From contig NZ_MUNZ01000054.1 in assembly GCF_002001205.1 (NCBI RefSeq), positions 1 to 64,000 on the forward strand: a stretch of DNA of 64,000 nt, in the 5' to 3' direction. The notes below the pieces were generated by a model that saw nothing but the letters and a program-made list of their open reading frames with translations, made no database searches and was not told the origin of the DNA. Shown here in pieces: positions 1-8,780 of this stretch. This DNA comes from Hydrogenophaga sp. A37. GTDB lineage: Bacteria; Pseudomonadota; Gammaproteobacteria; Burkholderiales; Burkholderiaceae_C. Numbering within the stretch: position 1 is the stretch's first letter; every line of letters starts with the position of its first letter. A program made the translations under genes and the position numbers.

Positions 1-45
1 GTTCGGGGGAGGGCGGGTTATGCTGACCAACGATACCGCGACGCC

Positions 46-474
46 ATGCAGTGGCCTCGCCTCTTTCATCGCGCCGCCCTCGGCGTACCCCTCTTTGTTC
101 AAAGGAATCGCGCTGTGTGGGTGGTTTGTCTGTGTGCGGATTGGTGCAGTGCCTGCCGGGACTGGCGCCCGGTGATGGAGGCGCTGGCGGCGCGGCATCC
201 ACAGGTGCAATGGCGCTGGCTGGACATCGAGGACGAGGCCGAGCTGATGGACGCGGTGGGGCTGGACATCGAGACCTTCCCGACCGTGCTGCTGGGCCGC
301 GAGGACCAGGCGCTGTACCTCGGCGCGGTCCCGCCGCAGGCGGATTTTCTGGAGCGGCTGGTGACGCGGCTGGGCGCTGAGGGTGCGGCGCCGCCGGAAG
401 TGAGCGCACCGGCGGCTGCGCTGGCGGCGCACGTGTGGCCGCGCTTGCACAGCCCGGAGATGCCGCCGCTTTGA
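46..474 (+). CDS. thioredoxin-like protein
   Basis: Short thioredoxin-fold protein of 142 residues. A WCSAC motif near residues 33-37 matches the redox WCxxC signature, and the segment around FPTVLLG near residue 80 fits the cis-proline strand of thioredoxins. It probably acts as a cytoplasmic disulfide reductase or thiol carrier; no signal peptide is visible. The tail after residue 115 is Ala/Pro-rich and probably disordered. The start is uncertain: the frame stays open back to the window edge, so the true start may lie upstream of ATG 46. The next gene converges on it. Fold call is good; the substrate is unknown. Confidence 0.75.
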   Translation: MQWPRLFHRAALGVPLFVQRNRAVWVVCLCADWCSACRDWRPVMEALAARHPQVQWRWLDIEDEAELMDAVGLDIETFPTVLLGREDQALYLGAVPPQADFLERLVTRLGAEGAAPPEVSAPAAALAAHVWPRLHSPEMPPL

Positions 475-519
475 CCCACGGCTTTCGCAGGCGGCCCACC
501 GCAACGGGATGGCAGCGTT

Positions 520-945
520 TCAGGCGGCCGAGGCCGGCAGGCCGAACACCTTGTCGAAGCCGAGGTTGAAGGCGAAGGTGTAGACAAGAAAGAAGAGCGA
601 CAGGCCCAGATCGAGCACCAGCGCGTGCCAGAAGCCGATGTCCAGCCACCACGCAAACAGCGGCACGAGCGAGACGATGAAGCCCAGCTCGAAGCCGATG
701 GCGTGCACGGCGCGGCGTTGGAGGCTGCGGCCACGCACGGTCTGGCGCGCTTCCCAGCGCTCGAAGAGGGTGTTGTAGACCAGGTTCCAGACCACCGCGA
801 TGATGGAGGTGGCCACTGCGATCACGCTGGCGTGTTGCAGGCTGCTGTCCGAACCGGCGGCGAGGCCGGTGCTGGTGATGGCGACGGCCACCACCTCAAA
901 CAGGCTGACGTAAACGATCTTGCGACGGATGCCTTGCAGGTTCAT
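520..945 (-). CDS. PACE-type efflux transporter (paired BTP domains)
   Basis: A 141-residue membrane protein with four predicted membrane helices in two similar halves. Each half has a motif of the form WNxxYNxxFxxWE (around residues 50-62) or FTxxFNxxFD (near residues 125-135), as in the bacterial transmembrane pair/PACE family. Known PACE members export chlorhexidine and other biocides or short diamines by proton exchange. The start ATG at 945 was chosen because the MNLQGIRRK start matches family N-termini; a longer frame runs upstream but overlaps the next gene. It lies 8 bp downstream of the small HMA-like gene and is probably cotranscribed with it. The substrate is not predictable from sequence. 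Confidence 0.85.
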   Translation of the reverse strand: MNLQGIRRKIVYVSLFEVVAVAITSTGLAAGSDSSLQHASVIAVATSIIAVVWNLVYNTLFERWEARQTVRGRSLQRRAVHAIGFELGFIVSLVPLFAWWLDIGFWHALVLDLGLSLFFLVYTFAFNLGFDKVFGLPASAA

Positions 946-953
946 GCCCAAGG

Positions 954-1166
954 TCACGCCTGCACCTGCGCCGCGTAGCCGGCTTCCTGCAACTTGGCCG
1001 CGATGTCGTCGGCCGAAATCATGGTGGTGTGGCTGACCCAGGCGGTGTGCTCGGCGAGGTGGACGTCGGCCTGGTTCACACAGGGCAGGTCTTGCAGCTC
1101 GAACATGACGGCGTCGGCATCTTCCTGCGTCAACAGGGTGGGAATGTGGAAGGTGGTCTCGGGCAT
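954..1166 (-). CDS. HMA-like small protein lacking the CxxC metal site
   Basis: A 70-residue protein whose beta-alpha-beta-beta-alpha-beta pattern and ending (SADDIAAKLQEAGYAA) resemble heavy-metal-associated (copper chaperone-like) domains. The usual MxCxxC metal-binding loop is absent: the N-terminus reads FHIPTLLTQEDADAV. The single Cys, in LPCVN, lies elsewhere. It therefore probably does not bind copper in the classical way. It is the first gene of a two-gene unit with the PACE-type exporter just downstream, so a regulatory or accessory role for that exporter is plausible but inferred. Upstream (about 1185-1235) is a conspicuously AT-rich stretch that probably holds the promoter. Confidence 0.7.
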   Translation of the reverse strand: MPETTFHIPTLLTQEDADAVMFELQDLPCVNQADVHLAEHTAWVSHTTMISADDIAAKLQEAGYAAQVQA

Positions 1167-1429
1167 GGGTTTCTTTCAAACTCCTGAAAATATAGAGCTA
1201 TCTTTATATAAACCAACAGAATATAATCTTGGGCTTGAGCGAGGTTCGCTGGCATTGTCCATCCGGGTCCTCAAGGCCGGTTGCCTAGGCGACGCCAGGC
1301 CCGTCTCAGTGCGGTGTTCTGCCCCAGGGCGACCACCGCACACCGTTCCTGCGGTGTCCCACAGACGCCGCTTTCCCTTGCGCCACGGGCCTCGCCCGAG
1401 CTCGGCGCACTCTCTCTGAAAGGCTCATC

Positions 1430-1732
1430 ATGAGCAGCAAACTGTACGTGGGCAACCTGCCCTACACCGCCGACGACGCTTCATTGCGCACCAATTTTGC
1501 CGAGTACGGCGAAGTGACCTCCGCCAAGGTCATGATGGACCGTGACACCGGTCGCTCCAAAGGCTTTGCCTTCGTGGAAATGGGCAACGCCGAGCAGGCC
1601 GAAGCCGCCATCCAGGGTCTGAACGGCATGTCCGTCGGCGGCCGCTCGATCGTGGTCAACATCTCGCGCCCGAAAGAGCCGAGCACCGGCGGCTACGGCG
1701 GCGGTGACCGTGGTGGACGCCGCGCTTACTGA
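1430..1732 (+). CDS. RRM-type RNA-binding protein
   Basis: A 100-residue protein with one RNA-recognition motif. RNP2 is LYVGNL (residues 5-10) and RNP1 is KGFAFVEM (residues 44-51), followed by a short Gly/Arg-rich tail (GGYGGGDRGGRR). Bacterial members are cytoplasmic single-RRM proteins, often cold- or stress-inducible, that bind RNA or act as RNA chaperones; the targets here are unknown. A GAAAGG ribosome site precedes the ATG. The GC-rich 200-bp leader between the upstream gene and this one could be a structured 5' UTR, but I did not find a defined regulatory element in it. A strong intrinsic terminator follows. Confidence 0.92.
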   Translation: MSSKLYVGNLPYTADDASLRTNFAEYGEVTSAKVMMDRDTGRSKGFAFVEMGNAEQAEAAIQGLNGMSVGGRSIVVNISRPKEPSTGGYGGGDRGGRRAY

Positions 1733-1750
1733 GCGCTGTTCGCTTCAGCA

Positions 1751-1779
1751 AAAAACCGGCCTCTTGGCCGGTTTTTTTT
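1751..1779 (+). terminator. intrinsic terminator of the RRM gene
   Basis: An inverted repeat with arms AAACCGGCC and GGCCGGTTT around the loop TCTT is followed by an uninterrupted T run. It lies 19 bp after the RRM stop codon. The A run before the stem makes it potentially bidirectional, so it may also serve the NAD operon that ends at 1801 on the other strand. Confidence 0.93.
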
Positions 1780-1800
1780 CGTCCGCTGTGGGCCTGCGGG

Positions 1801-2859
1801 TCAGGCTGGGGTGAGGCCGAGAAAGCTGTCGAGGATGTGGAAGTGGTCGTCGTGGAAGCGGTCTTCGAGCGCCGCGAGTTCGGCGATGGGCACCCAGGCA
1901 GCGGACAGCGCGTCGTCGCTGCCGCTCACCTCGGGCAGGCGGCGCGCGCCCAGATCGAAGTGGTGGGCGTGGGTGATGACGCGGCCGCGCTGGCTGCGGT
2001 CCGGGTGGTCGAACACGCGCACGCCCTTGAGTGCGTGCGCGATGTCACCGGGCAGCAGGCGCAGGCCGGTTTCTTCCTGCAGCTCGCGCAGGGCCGACTG
2101 GTAGACCGTCTCGCGCTGCTCCAGAAAGCCGCCGGGCAGCGCGTACAGGCCCTTGCCGGGCGCACGGCCACGCACGATGAGCAGCACGTGGCCGGCGCAC
2201 TCGATCAGCGCGTCCACCGTGACGAACACGGGCGGGTAGGGTGCGCTGGCCCAGAGCGCGTGCTCGGCGCGCAGGGCGGCCCATTCGCCCGCGAGTTCGC
2301 GGTAACAGGGCAGCTGCGCCCAGGCGCGCAGGAAGTCGGTGGTGGAGGGCGGCACCTGGCTGACCATGGCCGCGAGCGCGGGCTCCAGCGGGTGACCGGC
2401 GGCGCCGAAGAAGGCATCGCGCAGGGTGCTGGAGTGCATGGCGCCCTGACTGCCCACGTCGTCGAGCTGCCAGTGGGGGAAATCGCTGAGGTAATCGCTG
2501 GTGGCGTCTTTGCGGTGGCCCACGAGCACGGTCTGGCCGGCAGGCACATCGCCCAGCTGCGCCTGCACGCCCGCGAGCACGGCCGCCACCCAGCGCTGGC
2601 CATCGAAGTAATCGCGCACGGGCACGAAGCCCACGCGCGCGGCCTCGTCCTCCGACAGGGCCAGGCGGATCATCTCGACGCGCTCTTGCCAGGTGAACGG
2701 GTTCTTGGGCGTGCGCGCCTGGAACGCGGAGCCGATGAAGATGACCACGCGCGGTGCGAGCAGCAAGGCGCGGCGGATGACCGCGAGCTGGCCGAGGTGC
2801 AAGCCCTGGAAGCGGCCGATGCAGACGGCGGCGGTGAATTTGTGTGTTGTGGCGTTCAT
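1801..2859 (-). CDS. nadM: bifunctional NMN adenylyltransferase / Nudix hydrolase
   Basis: A 352-residue two-domain protein. Residues 8-165 are an adenylyltransferase with the start motif GRFQGLHLGQ (15-24) and an SSTLR motif (143-147); this half makes NAD from NMN and ATP. Residues 205-340 are a Nudix domain with an intact box (243-266: GGFLEQRE, then RELQEETGL), which in this family cleaves ADP-ribose. The first domain is unusual: the second His of the canonical HxGH motif is Gln24. Start ATG 2859 was chosen because the conserved motif begins 14 residues later; the longer frame overlaps nadE. It is the last gene of the NAD salvage operon, 5 bp after nadE. Confidence 0.9.
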   Translation of the reverse strand: MNATTHKFTAAVCIGRFQGLHLGQLAVIRRALLLAPRVVIFIGSAFQARTPKNPFTWQERVEMIRLALSEDEAARVGFVPVRDYFDGQRWVAAVLAGVQAQLGDVPAGQTVLVGHRKDATSDYLSDFPHWQLDDVGSQGAMHSSTLRDAFFGAAGHPLEPALAAMVSQVPPSTTDFLRAWAQLPCYRELAGEWAALRAEHALWASAPYPPVFVTVDALIECAGHVLLIVRGRAPGKGLYALPGGFLEQRETVYQSALRELQEETGLRLLPGDIAHALKGVRVFDHPDRSQRGRVITHAHHFDLGARRLPEVSGSDDALSAAWVPIAELAALEDRFHDDHFHILDSFLGLTPA

Positions 2860-2864
2860 GGTGT

Positions 2865-4565
2865 TCAGAAGTGTTGGGCGGCGATGGGCATCTGCCTTCC
2901 CGAACCAAAGGCGCGGGCGCGCACGCGGACGATGGGTGGAGCCTGGCGGCGTTTGTACTCGCTGCGCGCGACCATGCGGCGGATGCGGTCCACCAGCGCG
3001 CCGCCATCCGGATGCCGCACGAGTTGCGCCACAAAGGCCTCGACCTGTTCGCGTTCGTCGCGGGCCAGGCCGTGGCCTTCGATCAGGTGCTTGAGCACCT
3101 CGTCCAGCACCTCGTAGGGCGGCAGGTTGTCGGTGTCCTTCTGGTCGGGCGCGAGCTCGGCCGAGGGCGGCTTGTCGATGATGGCGCGCGGGATGACTTC
3201 GGTGCCTGCGGTCTCGTTCAGGTGGCGCGCGAGTGCGAACACCTCGGTCTTGTAGAGGTCGCCGATGAGGCCGAGGCCGCCGTTGGTGTCGCCATACAGC
3301 GTGCAGTAGCCGACCGACATCTCCGACTTGTTGCCAGTGGTCAGCAGCAAGTGGCCCCAGGTGTTGGAATATTCCATGAGGATGGTGCCGCGGATGCGGG
3401 CCTGCAGGTTCTCCAGCGACAGGCCTTGCAGCGGCGCGCCGAAGGCGGCCTCGAACCCGGCGCTGTAGCCCTTCACCAGATCGGCAATCGGGTGGCGAAA
3501 CAGGCGCACACCAAGGCCATCGCACAGGCGCTGAGAGTCGTCCACCGAGCCGGCCGAGGAATACACCGAGGGCATGGTGATGGCGGTGACTCGCTCAGGG
3601 CCGAAGGCCTCGGCAGCGAGCGCGAGGGTGATGGCCGAGTCGATGCCGCCGGAGGAGCCGACCACCGCCTGCGTGAAGCCGCAGCGGCGCGCGTAGTCGC
3701 GCAGACCAAGCACGATCTGCTGGCGGTAGAAAGCCATGGTGGGCAGACCATCGCTGGGCACGGCGGGCAGGGGCTCGCCGTTGGCGGCCTTGAAGCCGTG
3801 GCCGTCAATCAACAGGGTGGTCACGTCTTCTTCAAAGCGGCGCGCTTCAAACACCACGCCCGTCTGGGGCTCGACGGCGAAGGAGGCGCCGTCGTAGACC
3901 AGTTGGTCATGGCCACCGACCTGGTTCACATACAGGATGGGCAGGTGGTTGCGCTGGCTGGCGGCGGCGAAGATCTGGTGGCGCTGCTCGCGCTTGCCGA
4001 TGTTCGATGGGCTGGCGTTGATGGAAATCACCACGTCGGGCGCGGCGTCGCGCAAGCGGTCGAACGGGTTGACGGCGTAGGCGCTGCCGTCGTCGTTCCA
4101 ACCGTCTTCGCAAATCAGAAACCCCACCTGTGCGCTGCCGATGCGCAGCACCTTGGCCACGTCGGGGCCCGGCTCGAAGTGGCGGCGCTCGTTGAAGATG
4201 TTGTAGCTGGGCAGCAGTTGCTTGGCGTATTCGAGCAGCACCTCGCCACCGCGCAGCACGCGCAAGACGTTGCGCAGCGGCCGGCCTGGCCCGCTGTGCG
4301 CCACCGGCAGGCCCACCACCCAGTGCAGCGCGGGCATCTGGCGCGAGGCCTGGAGCAGGGCCGCGAAGCCCGCCGCCACACGGGCCATGAAGTGGGGTTC
4401 GTCGAGCAGGTCGCCGGGGTAGTAGCCGGTGAGCGAGAGTTCTGAGAAGACGACGAGGTCGGCGCTGTCGTCGCGGGCGCGTTGCGCGGCTTCGATCATC
4501 TTGCGCACGTTGCCGTCCATGTCGCCGATGGTGACGTTGAGCTGGGCGAGGGTGATCTTGATCAT
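2865..4565 (-). CDS. nadE: glutamine-dependent NAD+ synthetase
   Basis: A 566-residue two-domain enzyme that amidates nicotinic acid adenine dinucleotide to NAD using glutamine nitrogen and ATP. The N-terminal nitrilase-type glutaminase domain carries the expected triad: Glu42 ([10 protein letters not shown]), Lys115 ([10 protein letters not shown]) and Cys152 (LICEDGW). The C-terminal synthetase domain has the ATP-PPase loop SGGIDS at 305-310. The start at 4565 gives [10 protein letters not shown], the usual N-terminus, and overlaps the pncB stop codon as ATGA, so the two genes are probably translationally coupled. Cytoplasmic. It is the third gene of the operon. Confidence 0.96.
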   Translation of the reverse strand: MIKITLAQLNVTIGDMDGNVRKMIEAAQRARDDSADLVVFSELSLTGYYPGDLLDEPHFMARVAAGFAALLQASRQMPALHWVVGLPVAHSGPGRPLRNVLRVLRGGEVLLEYAKQLLPSYNIFNERRHFEPGPDVAKVLRIGSAQVGFLICEDGWNDDGSAYAVNPFDRLRDAAPDVVISINASPSNIGKREQRHQIFAAASQRNHLPILYVNQVGGHDQLVYDGASFAVEPQTGVVFEARRFEEDVTTLLIDGHGFKAANGEPLPAVPSDGLPTMAFYRQQIVLGLRDYARRCGFTQAVVGSSGGIDSAITLALAAEAFGPERVTAITMPSVYSSAGSVDDSQRLCDGLGVRLFRHPIADLVKGYSAGFEAAFGAPLQGLSLENLQARIRGTILMEYSNTWGHLLLTTGNKSEMSVGYCTLYGDTNGGLGLIGDLYKTEVFALARHLNETAGTEVIPRAIIDKPPSAELAPDQKDTDNLPPYEVLDEVLKHLIEGHGLARDEREQVEAFVAQLVRHPDGGALVDRIRRMVARSEYKRRQAPPIVRVRARAFGSGRQMPIAAQHF

Positions 4566-5764
4566 GTGGCCTCCTGGAGGGTGGGCACCTTGAACACCTG
4601 GCGCAGGTAGGCGAGAAAGGTCTGGTCGTCGCACAGGGTCTTGCCGGGCGAGTCGGAGAGCTTGGCCACCGGCTGGCCGTTGGCGCTGGTGAGTTTCATG
4701 ACGATGTTGATTGGCACCAGGCCCACATCTTTCGTCAGGTGGGTGCCGATGCCGAAGCCCAGCTGCGTGCGGTTGCCCAGCGCGTGGTAGAGCGCGAGCG
4801 CGCTGTCGATGGTGAGGCCGTCGGAGAACACGAGGCGCTTGGTGTGCGGGTCGATGCGAAGCTTCTGATAATGCGCGAGCGCCTTGTCGGCCCACACCAA
4901 CGGGTCGCCCGAGTCGTGGCGCAGACCATCGAAGAGCTTGGCGAAGTAGAGGTCGAAATCGGCGAGGAAGGCGTCCATGCCGACCACGTCGGTGAGCGCG
5001 ATGCCGAGGTCGCCCCGGTATTCCTGCACCCAGTCTTCGAGCGCGGCCTTCTGGAAGTCGCGCAGGCGCACGCCCAGCGCCTGGTAGGTCTGCAGGTACT
5101 CGTGGGCCATGGTGCCGATGGGCACGAGGCCGAGATCGCGCGCCAGCAAGACGTTGGACGTGCCCTTGAAGAACTGCGGTGCTTCGGTCTGGAACGCGGC
5201 CACGACCTCGCGTTGCCAGCTGCGCGAGAAGCGGCGGCGCACGCCGAAGTCGAACAGCTCGAAGGGGTGGCGCATGGGCGCTTCGTTGCCCAGGGCGCGC
5301 AGTTGGTCGAGCTTGACCTGCAAGCGCAGGCGCCCTTCGGCTTCGGCGACGGCGCGGTCGAAGCGGCGGAAGTAAAGCTCGTTGACGATGGCGAGCACGA
5401 AGATCTCGAACGCCATCACGTGCACCTGCGGGCCGCGCGCGACGATGCGCAGAGCGTCGCCTTCGGCACGCGCTTCAATGAAGTTGCGCTGGAACCGGAA
5501 GATGCGCAGGAAGTCGACGAAGTCGCTCTTGATGTAGCGCAGGCCGCCGATGTAGGCCAGCTCGTCTTCGCGGAAACTGAGCGCACACAAGGCGTCGAGC
5601 TCGGCGTTCACCTGCGACAGCAGCTCGGCCAGCGGGTAGGCGGGCGTGTTGCGGCAGACGAAGCTGTACTCGGCCTGCGTCTGTGGAAAGCGGTGCAGCA
5701 TGGTCTGCCACATCGTGAACTTGTAGAGGTCGGTGTCCAGCAGGCTGGTGATGACGGGTTCCAT
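4562..5764 (-). CDS. pncB: nicotinate phosphoribosyltransferase
   Basis: A 400-residue enzyme converting nicotinate and PRPP to nicotinate mononucleotide, the committed step of the Preiss-Handler route. Family landmarks are the N-terminal [10 protein letters not shown], the central [11 protein letters not shown], and [16 protein letters not shown] near residue 280. The length is normal for the bacterial enzyme. Start ATG 5764 was chosen because it places TDLYKFTM ten residues in; a longer frame overlaps the upstream pncA gene. It follows pncA by 23 bp, and its stop overlaps the nadE start. Probably repressed by NrtR with the rest of the operon. Confidence 0.96.
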   Translation of the reverse strand: MEPVITSLLDTDLYKFTMWQTMLHRFPQTQAEYSFVCRNTPAYPLAELLSQVNAELDALCALSFREDELAYIGGLRYIKSDFVDFLRIFRFQRNFIEARAEGDALRIVARGPQVHVMAFEIFVLAIVNELYFRRFDRAVAEAEGRLRLQVKLDQLRALGNEAPMRHPFELFDFGVRRRFSRSWQREVVAAFQTEAPQFFKGTSNVLLARDLGLVPIGTMAHEYLQTYQALGVRLRDFQKAALEDWVQEYRGDLGIALTDVVGMDAFLADFDLYFAKLFDGLRHDSGDPLVWADKALAHYQKLRIDPHTKRLVFSDGLTIDSALALYHALGNRTQLGFGIGTHLTKDVGLVPINIVMKLTSANGQPVAKLSDSPGKTLCDDQTFLAYLRQVFKVPTLQEAT

Positions 5765-5787
5765 GGGGGCTCCTGATGCGGTTCCTC

Positions 5788-6651
5788 TCAGGCGTTGGCC
5801 TGAAGAAGGGGAAGGACTTCGGCGCAGGTGGCCAGGCGGGCGCCCTGGCGCTGCATGTCGCTCAGGAAGGCCTGGGCCTGCGCTTCGAAGCCTGCCACCG
5901 GGCTCATGGCGTCGCTGACCAGCAGCAGCTTGTTCAGCTGGCGCGAGGGCAGGTATTGCGCGATGTGCTCGGTGGTGGCTTTGACGCAGTGGCTGCTGGC
6001 TTCGCCCGCGATGACGATGAGATCGGCCTCGTCCAGCTGCGCGATGAGATCGCGGTTGAGCTGCGTGTCGAGATCGGCGGCGTCGGGCACCTCGGCCTGC
6101 ATGGCGCTGTAGTGCTCGGTCCAGGGGTTGCTTCCCTTGCTGACCTTTTGCACCACGCCCAGGCGCTGGTCTTCCCAGCGGTTGTAGGCGGCCTTCACGG
6201 CGGGGTGCACGTTGTGGCCCCAGCTGCCGATCTCGCAGTGCACCGGCCACACCATGAGCGTGTAGCGCCCGGCCTGCTCCAGCGCGTCGAGGTAGGCGAG
6301 CGTGCGGGGCAGGGCGGCGGGGTCGCGCGGTGCATAGCTGCCGGCGCGCACCTGCGCGGCGGTGATGGCGGTGAAAGGGCTCACCGCTTCGCCCGCACCG
6401 GTCTGCCAAAAGGTGGGGTGGGCGATGTCGTAACGCTGGTGCGAGTCGAGCGTGACGACGATGCTGGAGAGGCCGGCGCCGCCCGCGTCGATCAGCGCGG
6501 CCAAGCGGAGCATGTCGGCGTGTGCACCGCTGACCGGGAGCGCGGGTGCGGCGACGGCGTTGCGCACCGGGTCGAAACCGCGCCAGTCTTCAGGCAGGTC
6601 GCAGAAGTCGTTTTGCGGGTCGATGATCAACAAGGCAATCTGGCGGTTCAT
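5788..6651 (-). CDS. pncA: nicotinamidase / isochorismatase-family hydrolase
   Basis: A cysteine hydrolase of 287 residues, longer than compact bacterial nicotinamidases (about 180-210). Likely metal ligands are Asp69, His71 and His78 ([13 protein letters not shown]); the likely catalytic Asp is Asp11 (IDPQND) and the nucleophile Cys222 (SSHCVKATT), with Lys169 or Lys172 completing the triad. It also has the WPxHC signature (residues 135-139) typical of nicotinamidases. It deaminates nicotinamide to nicotinate, feeding pncB. Start ATG 6651 was preferred because an upstream extension would run into the operator region. First gene of the operon. Confidence 0.88.
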   Translation of the reverse strand: MNRQIALLIIDPQNDFCDLPEDWRGFDPVRNAVAAPALPVSGAHADMLRLAALIDAGGAGLSSIVVTLDSHQRYDIAHPTFWQTGAGEAVSPFTAITAAQVRAGSYAPRDPAALPRTLAYLDALEQAGRYTLMVWPVHCEIGSWGHNVHPAVKAAYNRWEDQRLGVVQKVSKGSNPWTEHYSAMQAEVPDAADLDTQLNRDLIAQLDEADLIVIAGEASSHCVKATTEHIAQYLPSRQLNKLLLVSDAMSPVAGFEAQAQAFLSDMQRQGARLATCAEVLPLLQANA

Positions 6652-6713
6652 GGGGTCCTCCGGGGGTCGATGGTAGGGGATAGGGTTGGGTGAATTCGCG
6701 ACGTGACTTATGA

Positions 6714-6728
6714 GTTGTACTGTGCAAC
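6714..6728. promoter_or_regulatory. NrtR-like operator 1
   Basis: The 15-bp near-palindrome GTTGTACTGTGCAAC lies between pncA and nrtR. Its half-sites match the second copy centred 23 bp away. Together the outer halves GAGTTGTAC (6712-6720) and GTACAACTC (6745-6753) form a perfect 9-bp inverted repeat. NrtR sites are typically TAC/GTA-containing palindromes beside NAD genes, so the assignment rests on sequence plus location. Confidence 0.8.
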
Positions 6729-6736
6729 TTTCATGG

Positions 6737-6751
6737 GTTGTATAGTACAAC
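6737..6751. promoter_or_regulatory. NrtR-like operator 2
   Basis: GTTGTATAGTACAAC is nearly a perfect dyad (GTTGTA / TACAAC) and begins 36 bp before the nrtR start codon. The helical phasing to operator 1, roughly two turns, would let two dimers bind one face and repress both divergent transcripts. Confidence 0.85.
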
Positions 6752-6772
6752 TCAGTCAAACGGTGTCAACAC

Positions 6773-7492
6773 ATGTCTGTTTCTCGTGTGGTTTTCAAGG
6801 CAACGGATTTCGAGCGGCCGCTGGTCACGGTGGACGTGGTCATCTTCACGGTGATGGCCGATCAGCTGTGTGTGCTGCTGGTGCGCCGTCCCGAGGGCGT
6901 TGACGAGCCCTTCCCGGCACGCTGGGCCTTGCCCGGCGGCTTTGTGGACGTGGACCGCGATGCCTCGCTGCTGGCCTGCGCCGAACGCAAGCTGCGCGAC
7001 AAGACCGGCGTGGCCGCGCCTTACCTGGAGCAGCTGGGCAGCTGGGGCGACGCGCGGCGCGACCCGCGCGGCTGGTCCACCACCCACGCGTACTTCGCGC
7101 TGATCCCGCAACCCGAGGCGGTCGAAGGCAACGCCACCACCAGCACCGAGTGGGTGCCCTGCGACCAGGCCGCGCGCCGGCGCCTGGCCTTTGACCACAA
7201 CACCATCCTGAGCACTGCCATCGAGCGCCTACGCAGCAAGGTGGAATACACCTCACTGCCCGCCTTCCTGTTGCCAGAGCCCTTCACGCTGCCACAGCTG
7301 CAGCGGGTGTACGAGGTGGTGCTGGGCCGAGCGCTGGACAAGAGCGCCTTTCGCAAGCGCATGTTGGACGCTGTCTATCTCGAAGAAGCCGGCATGGTGA
7401 CCGGCGACCACGGCCGCCCAGCCATGGGCTACCGCCTGCGTGAGCGCGGCCAGGCCACGGTGTTTCCGCGCACGTTCAAGTCGGGGGAGTGA
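6773..7492 (+). CDS. nrtR: NrtR, Nudix-related transcriptional repressor of NAD metabolism
   Basis: A 239-residue protein with an N-terminal Nudix-like fold (about 15-150) and a C-terminal winged helix-turn-helix (FTLPQLQRVYEVVLGR, then SAFRKRML, about 170-215). The Nudix box is degraded: GGFVDVDRDASL then ERKLRDKTG lacks the catalytic Glu residues, as expected for a sensor rather than a hydrolase. In characterised NrtR proteins ADP-ribose, a product of NAD turnover, releases DNA. Divergent orientation from pncA-pncB-nadE-nadM and the paired palindromes upstream support both operon control and autoregulation. No strong ribosome site is visible before ATG 6773. Confidence 0.93.
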   Translation: MSVSRVVFKATDFERPLVTVDVVIFTVMADQLCVLLVRRPEGVDEPFPARWALPGGFVDVDRDASLLACAERKLRDKTGVAAPYLEQLGSWGDARRDPRGWSTTHAYFALIPQPEAVEGNATTSTEWVPCDQAARRRLAFDHNTILSTAIERLRSKVEYTSLPAFLLPEPFTLPQLQRVYEVVLGRALDKSAFRKRMLDAVYLEEAGMVTGDHGRPAMGYRLRERGQATVFPRTFKSGE

Positions 7493-7493
7493 G

Positions 7494-8780
7494 TTAGGCG
7501 CGGACTGCCCGGTCCAGCGCCTGGTCGATGTCCCACAAGATGTCGTCGATGTGCTCCAGTCCCACCGAGATGCGCACCATGTCGGGCGGCACGCCGGCCG
7601 CGAGCTGCTGGGCCGCGTCGAGCTGGCGGTGGGTGGTGCTGGCGGGGTGGCTGATGAGGGTGCGGGTGTCGCCGATGTTGACGAGGTGGCTCATGAACTG
7701 CGCGCTTTCGATGAACTTCACGCCCTGCTCCATGCCGCCCTTCACTCCGAACGCCAGCAGGCCCGAGGCGGCGCGTATCTGCTTTTTCATGAGCGCGTGT
7801 TGCGGGTGGTCGGGCAGGCCAGGGTAGTTGACCCAGCCCACGCGCGGGTCGTCCTTCAGGTACTGCGCGACCGCCAGCGCATTTGCGCAGTGCCGCTCCA
7901 TGCGCAGCGGCAGCGTCTCCACGCCCTGCAATATCTGCCAGGCGCTGGTGGGCGAGAGCGCGGCGCCGAAGACGCGCAGGCCTTCCATGCGGCAGCGCAT
8001 GGTGAAACCGAAGTTGCCGAAGGTCTCGTAGAACCGGACCCCGTGGTAACCGGGCGAGGGCTCGGTCATGCCGGGGAACTTGCCGTTGTCCCACGGGAAG
8101 GTGCCGCCCTCGACCACCACACCGCCCAGCGTGGTGCCGTGGCCGGCGAGGTACTTGGTGGCGCTGTGCACCACGATGTCGGCGCCGTGTTTCAGCGGGT
8201 TGCAGAGGAAGGGGCTGGGCACCGTGTTGTCCACGATCAGCGGCAAGCCGTGTGCGTGCGCCACGTCGGCCACGGCCGCAATGTCGAGCACGACCATGCT
8301 GGGGTTGCCCAGCGTTTCGGCGAACACGGCGCGCGTGTTGGGGCGAATGGCGGCGGCGAAAGCGTCAGGGTTCGTCGCGTCGACGAAGCTGGTCTCGATA
8401 CCGAACTTCTTGAGATTCACCGCGAGCATGGTCACGCTGCCGCCGTAGAGCGCGCCGGCCGCGACCACGTGGTCACCGGCCTGCAACAGCGTGGTGAGCG
8501 CGAGCGCTTCGGCCGCCATGCCGCTGGCCGTGGCGACTGCTGCGCGGCCGCCCTCCAGCGCGGCCACGCGTTCTTCGAGCGCCGCGACCGTGGGGTTGGA
8601 GAGGCGCGAGTAGACGTTGCCGAAGGTCTGCAGGTTGAACAGGCTGGCGGCGTGTTCGGCGCTGTCGAAGACGAAGCTGGTGGTCTGGTAGATCGGCAGG
8701 GCACGCGCGCCGGTGGCGGCGTCGGGGATCTGGCCGGCGTGGATGGCCAGGGTTTCGAGTTGGAAGCTGCGGTCGACCAT
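7494..8780 (-). CDS. metY: O-acetylhomoserine aminocarboxypropyltransferase (sulfhydrylase)
   Basis: A 428-residue PLP enzyme of the Cys/Met metabolism family. It makes homocysteine from O-acetylhomoserine and sulfide. Visible landmarks are TLAIHAGQ near the N-terminus, PIYQTTSFVFDSAEHAA, YSRLSNPT, and the PLP lysine in HSATKYLAGHG. The insert typical of MetY (TEPSPGYHGVRFYETFGN) distinguishes it from the shorter cystathionine enzymes. Its length fits MetY. The start ATG overlaps the stop of the CoA-binding gene by one base (TGATG), so the two are probably cotranscribed. It converges on nrtR with no room for a separate terminator. Confidence 0.95.
   Translation of the reverse strand: MVDRSFQLETLAIHAGQIPDAATGARALPIYQTTSFVFDSAEHAASLFNLQTFGNVYSRLSNPTVAALEERVAALEGGRAAVATASGMAAEALALTTLLQAGDHVVAAGALYGGSVTMLAVNLKKFGIETSFVDATNPDAFAAAIRPNTRAVFAETLGNPSMVVLDIAAVADVAHAHGLPLIVDNTVPSPFLCNPLKHGADIVVHSATKYLAGHGTTLGGVVVEGGTFPWDNGKFPGMTEPSPGYHGVRFYETFGNFGFTMRCRMEGLRVFGAALSPTSAWQILQGVETLPLRMERHCANALAVAQYLKDDPRVGWVNYPGLPDHPQHALMKKQIRAASGLLAFGVKGGMEQGVKFIESAQFMSHLVNIGDTRTLISHPASTTHRQLDAAQQLAAGVPPDMVRISVGLEHIDDILWDIDQALDRAVRA

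Noticed and set aside
1185-1235. AT-rich stretch between the HMA-like gene and the RRM gene as a dispersed intergenic repeat.
   Set aside because: It vaguely recalls short repeats seen in some Comamonadaceae, but no second copy was noticed in this window; a promoter is the simpler reading.
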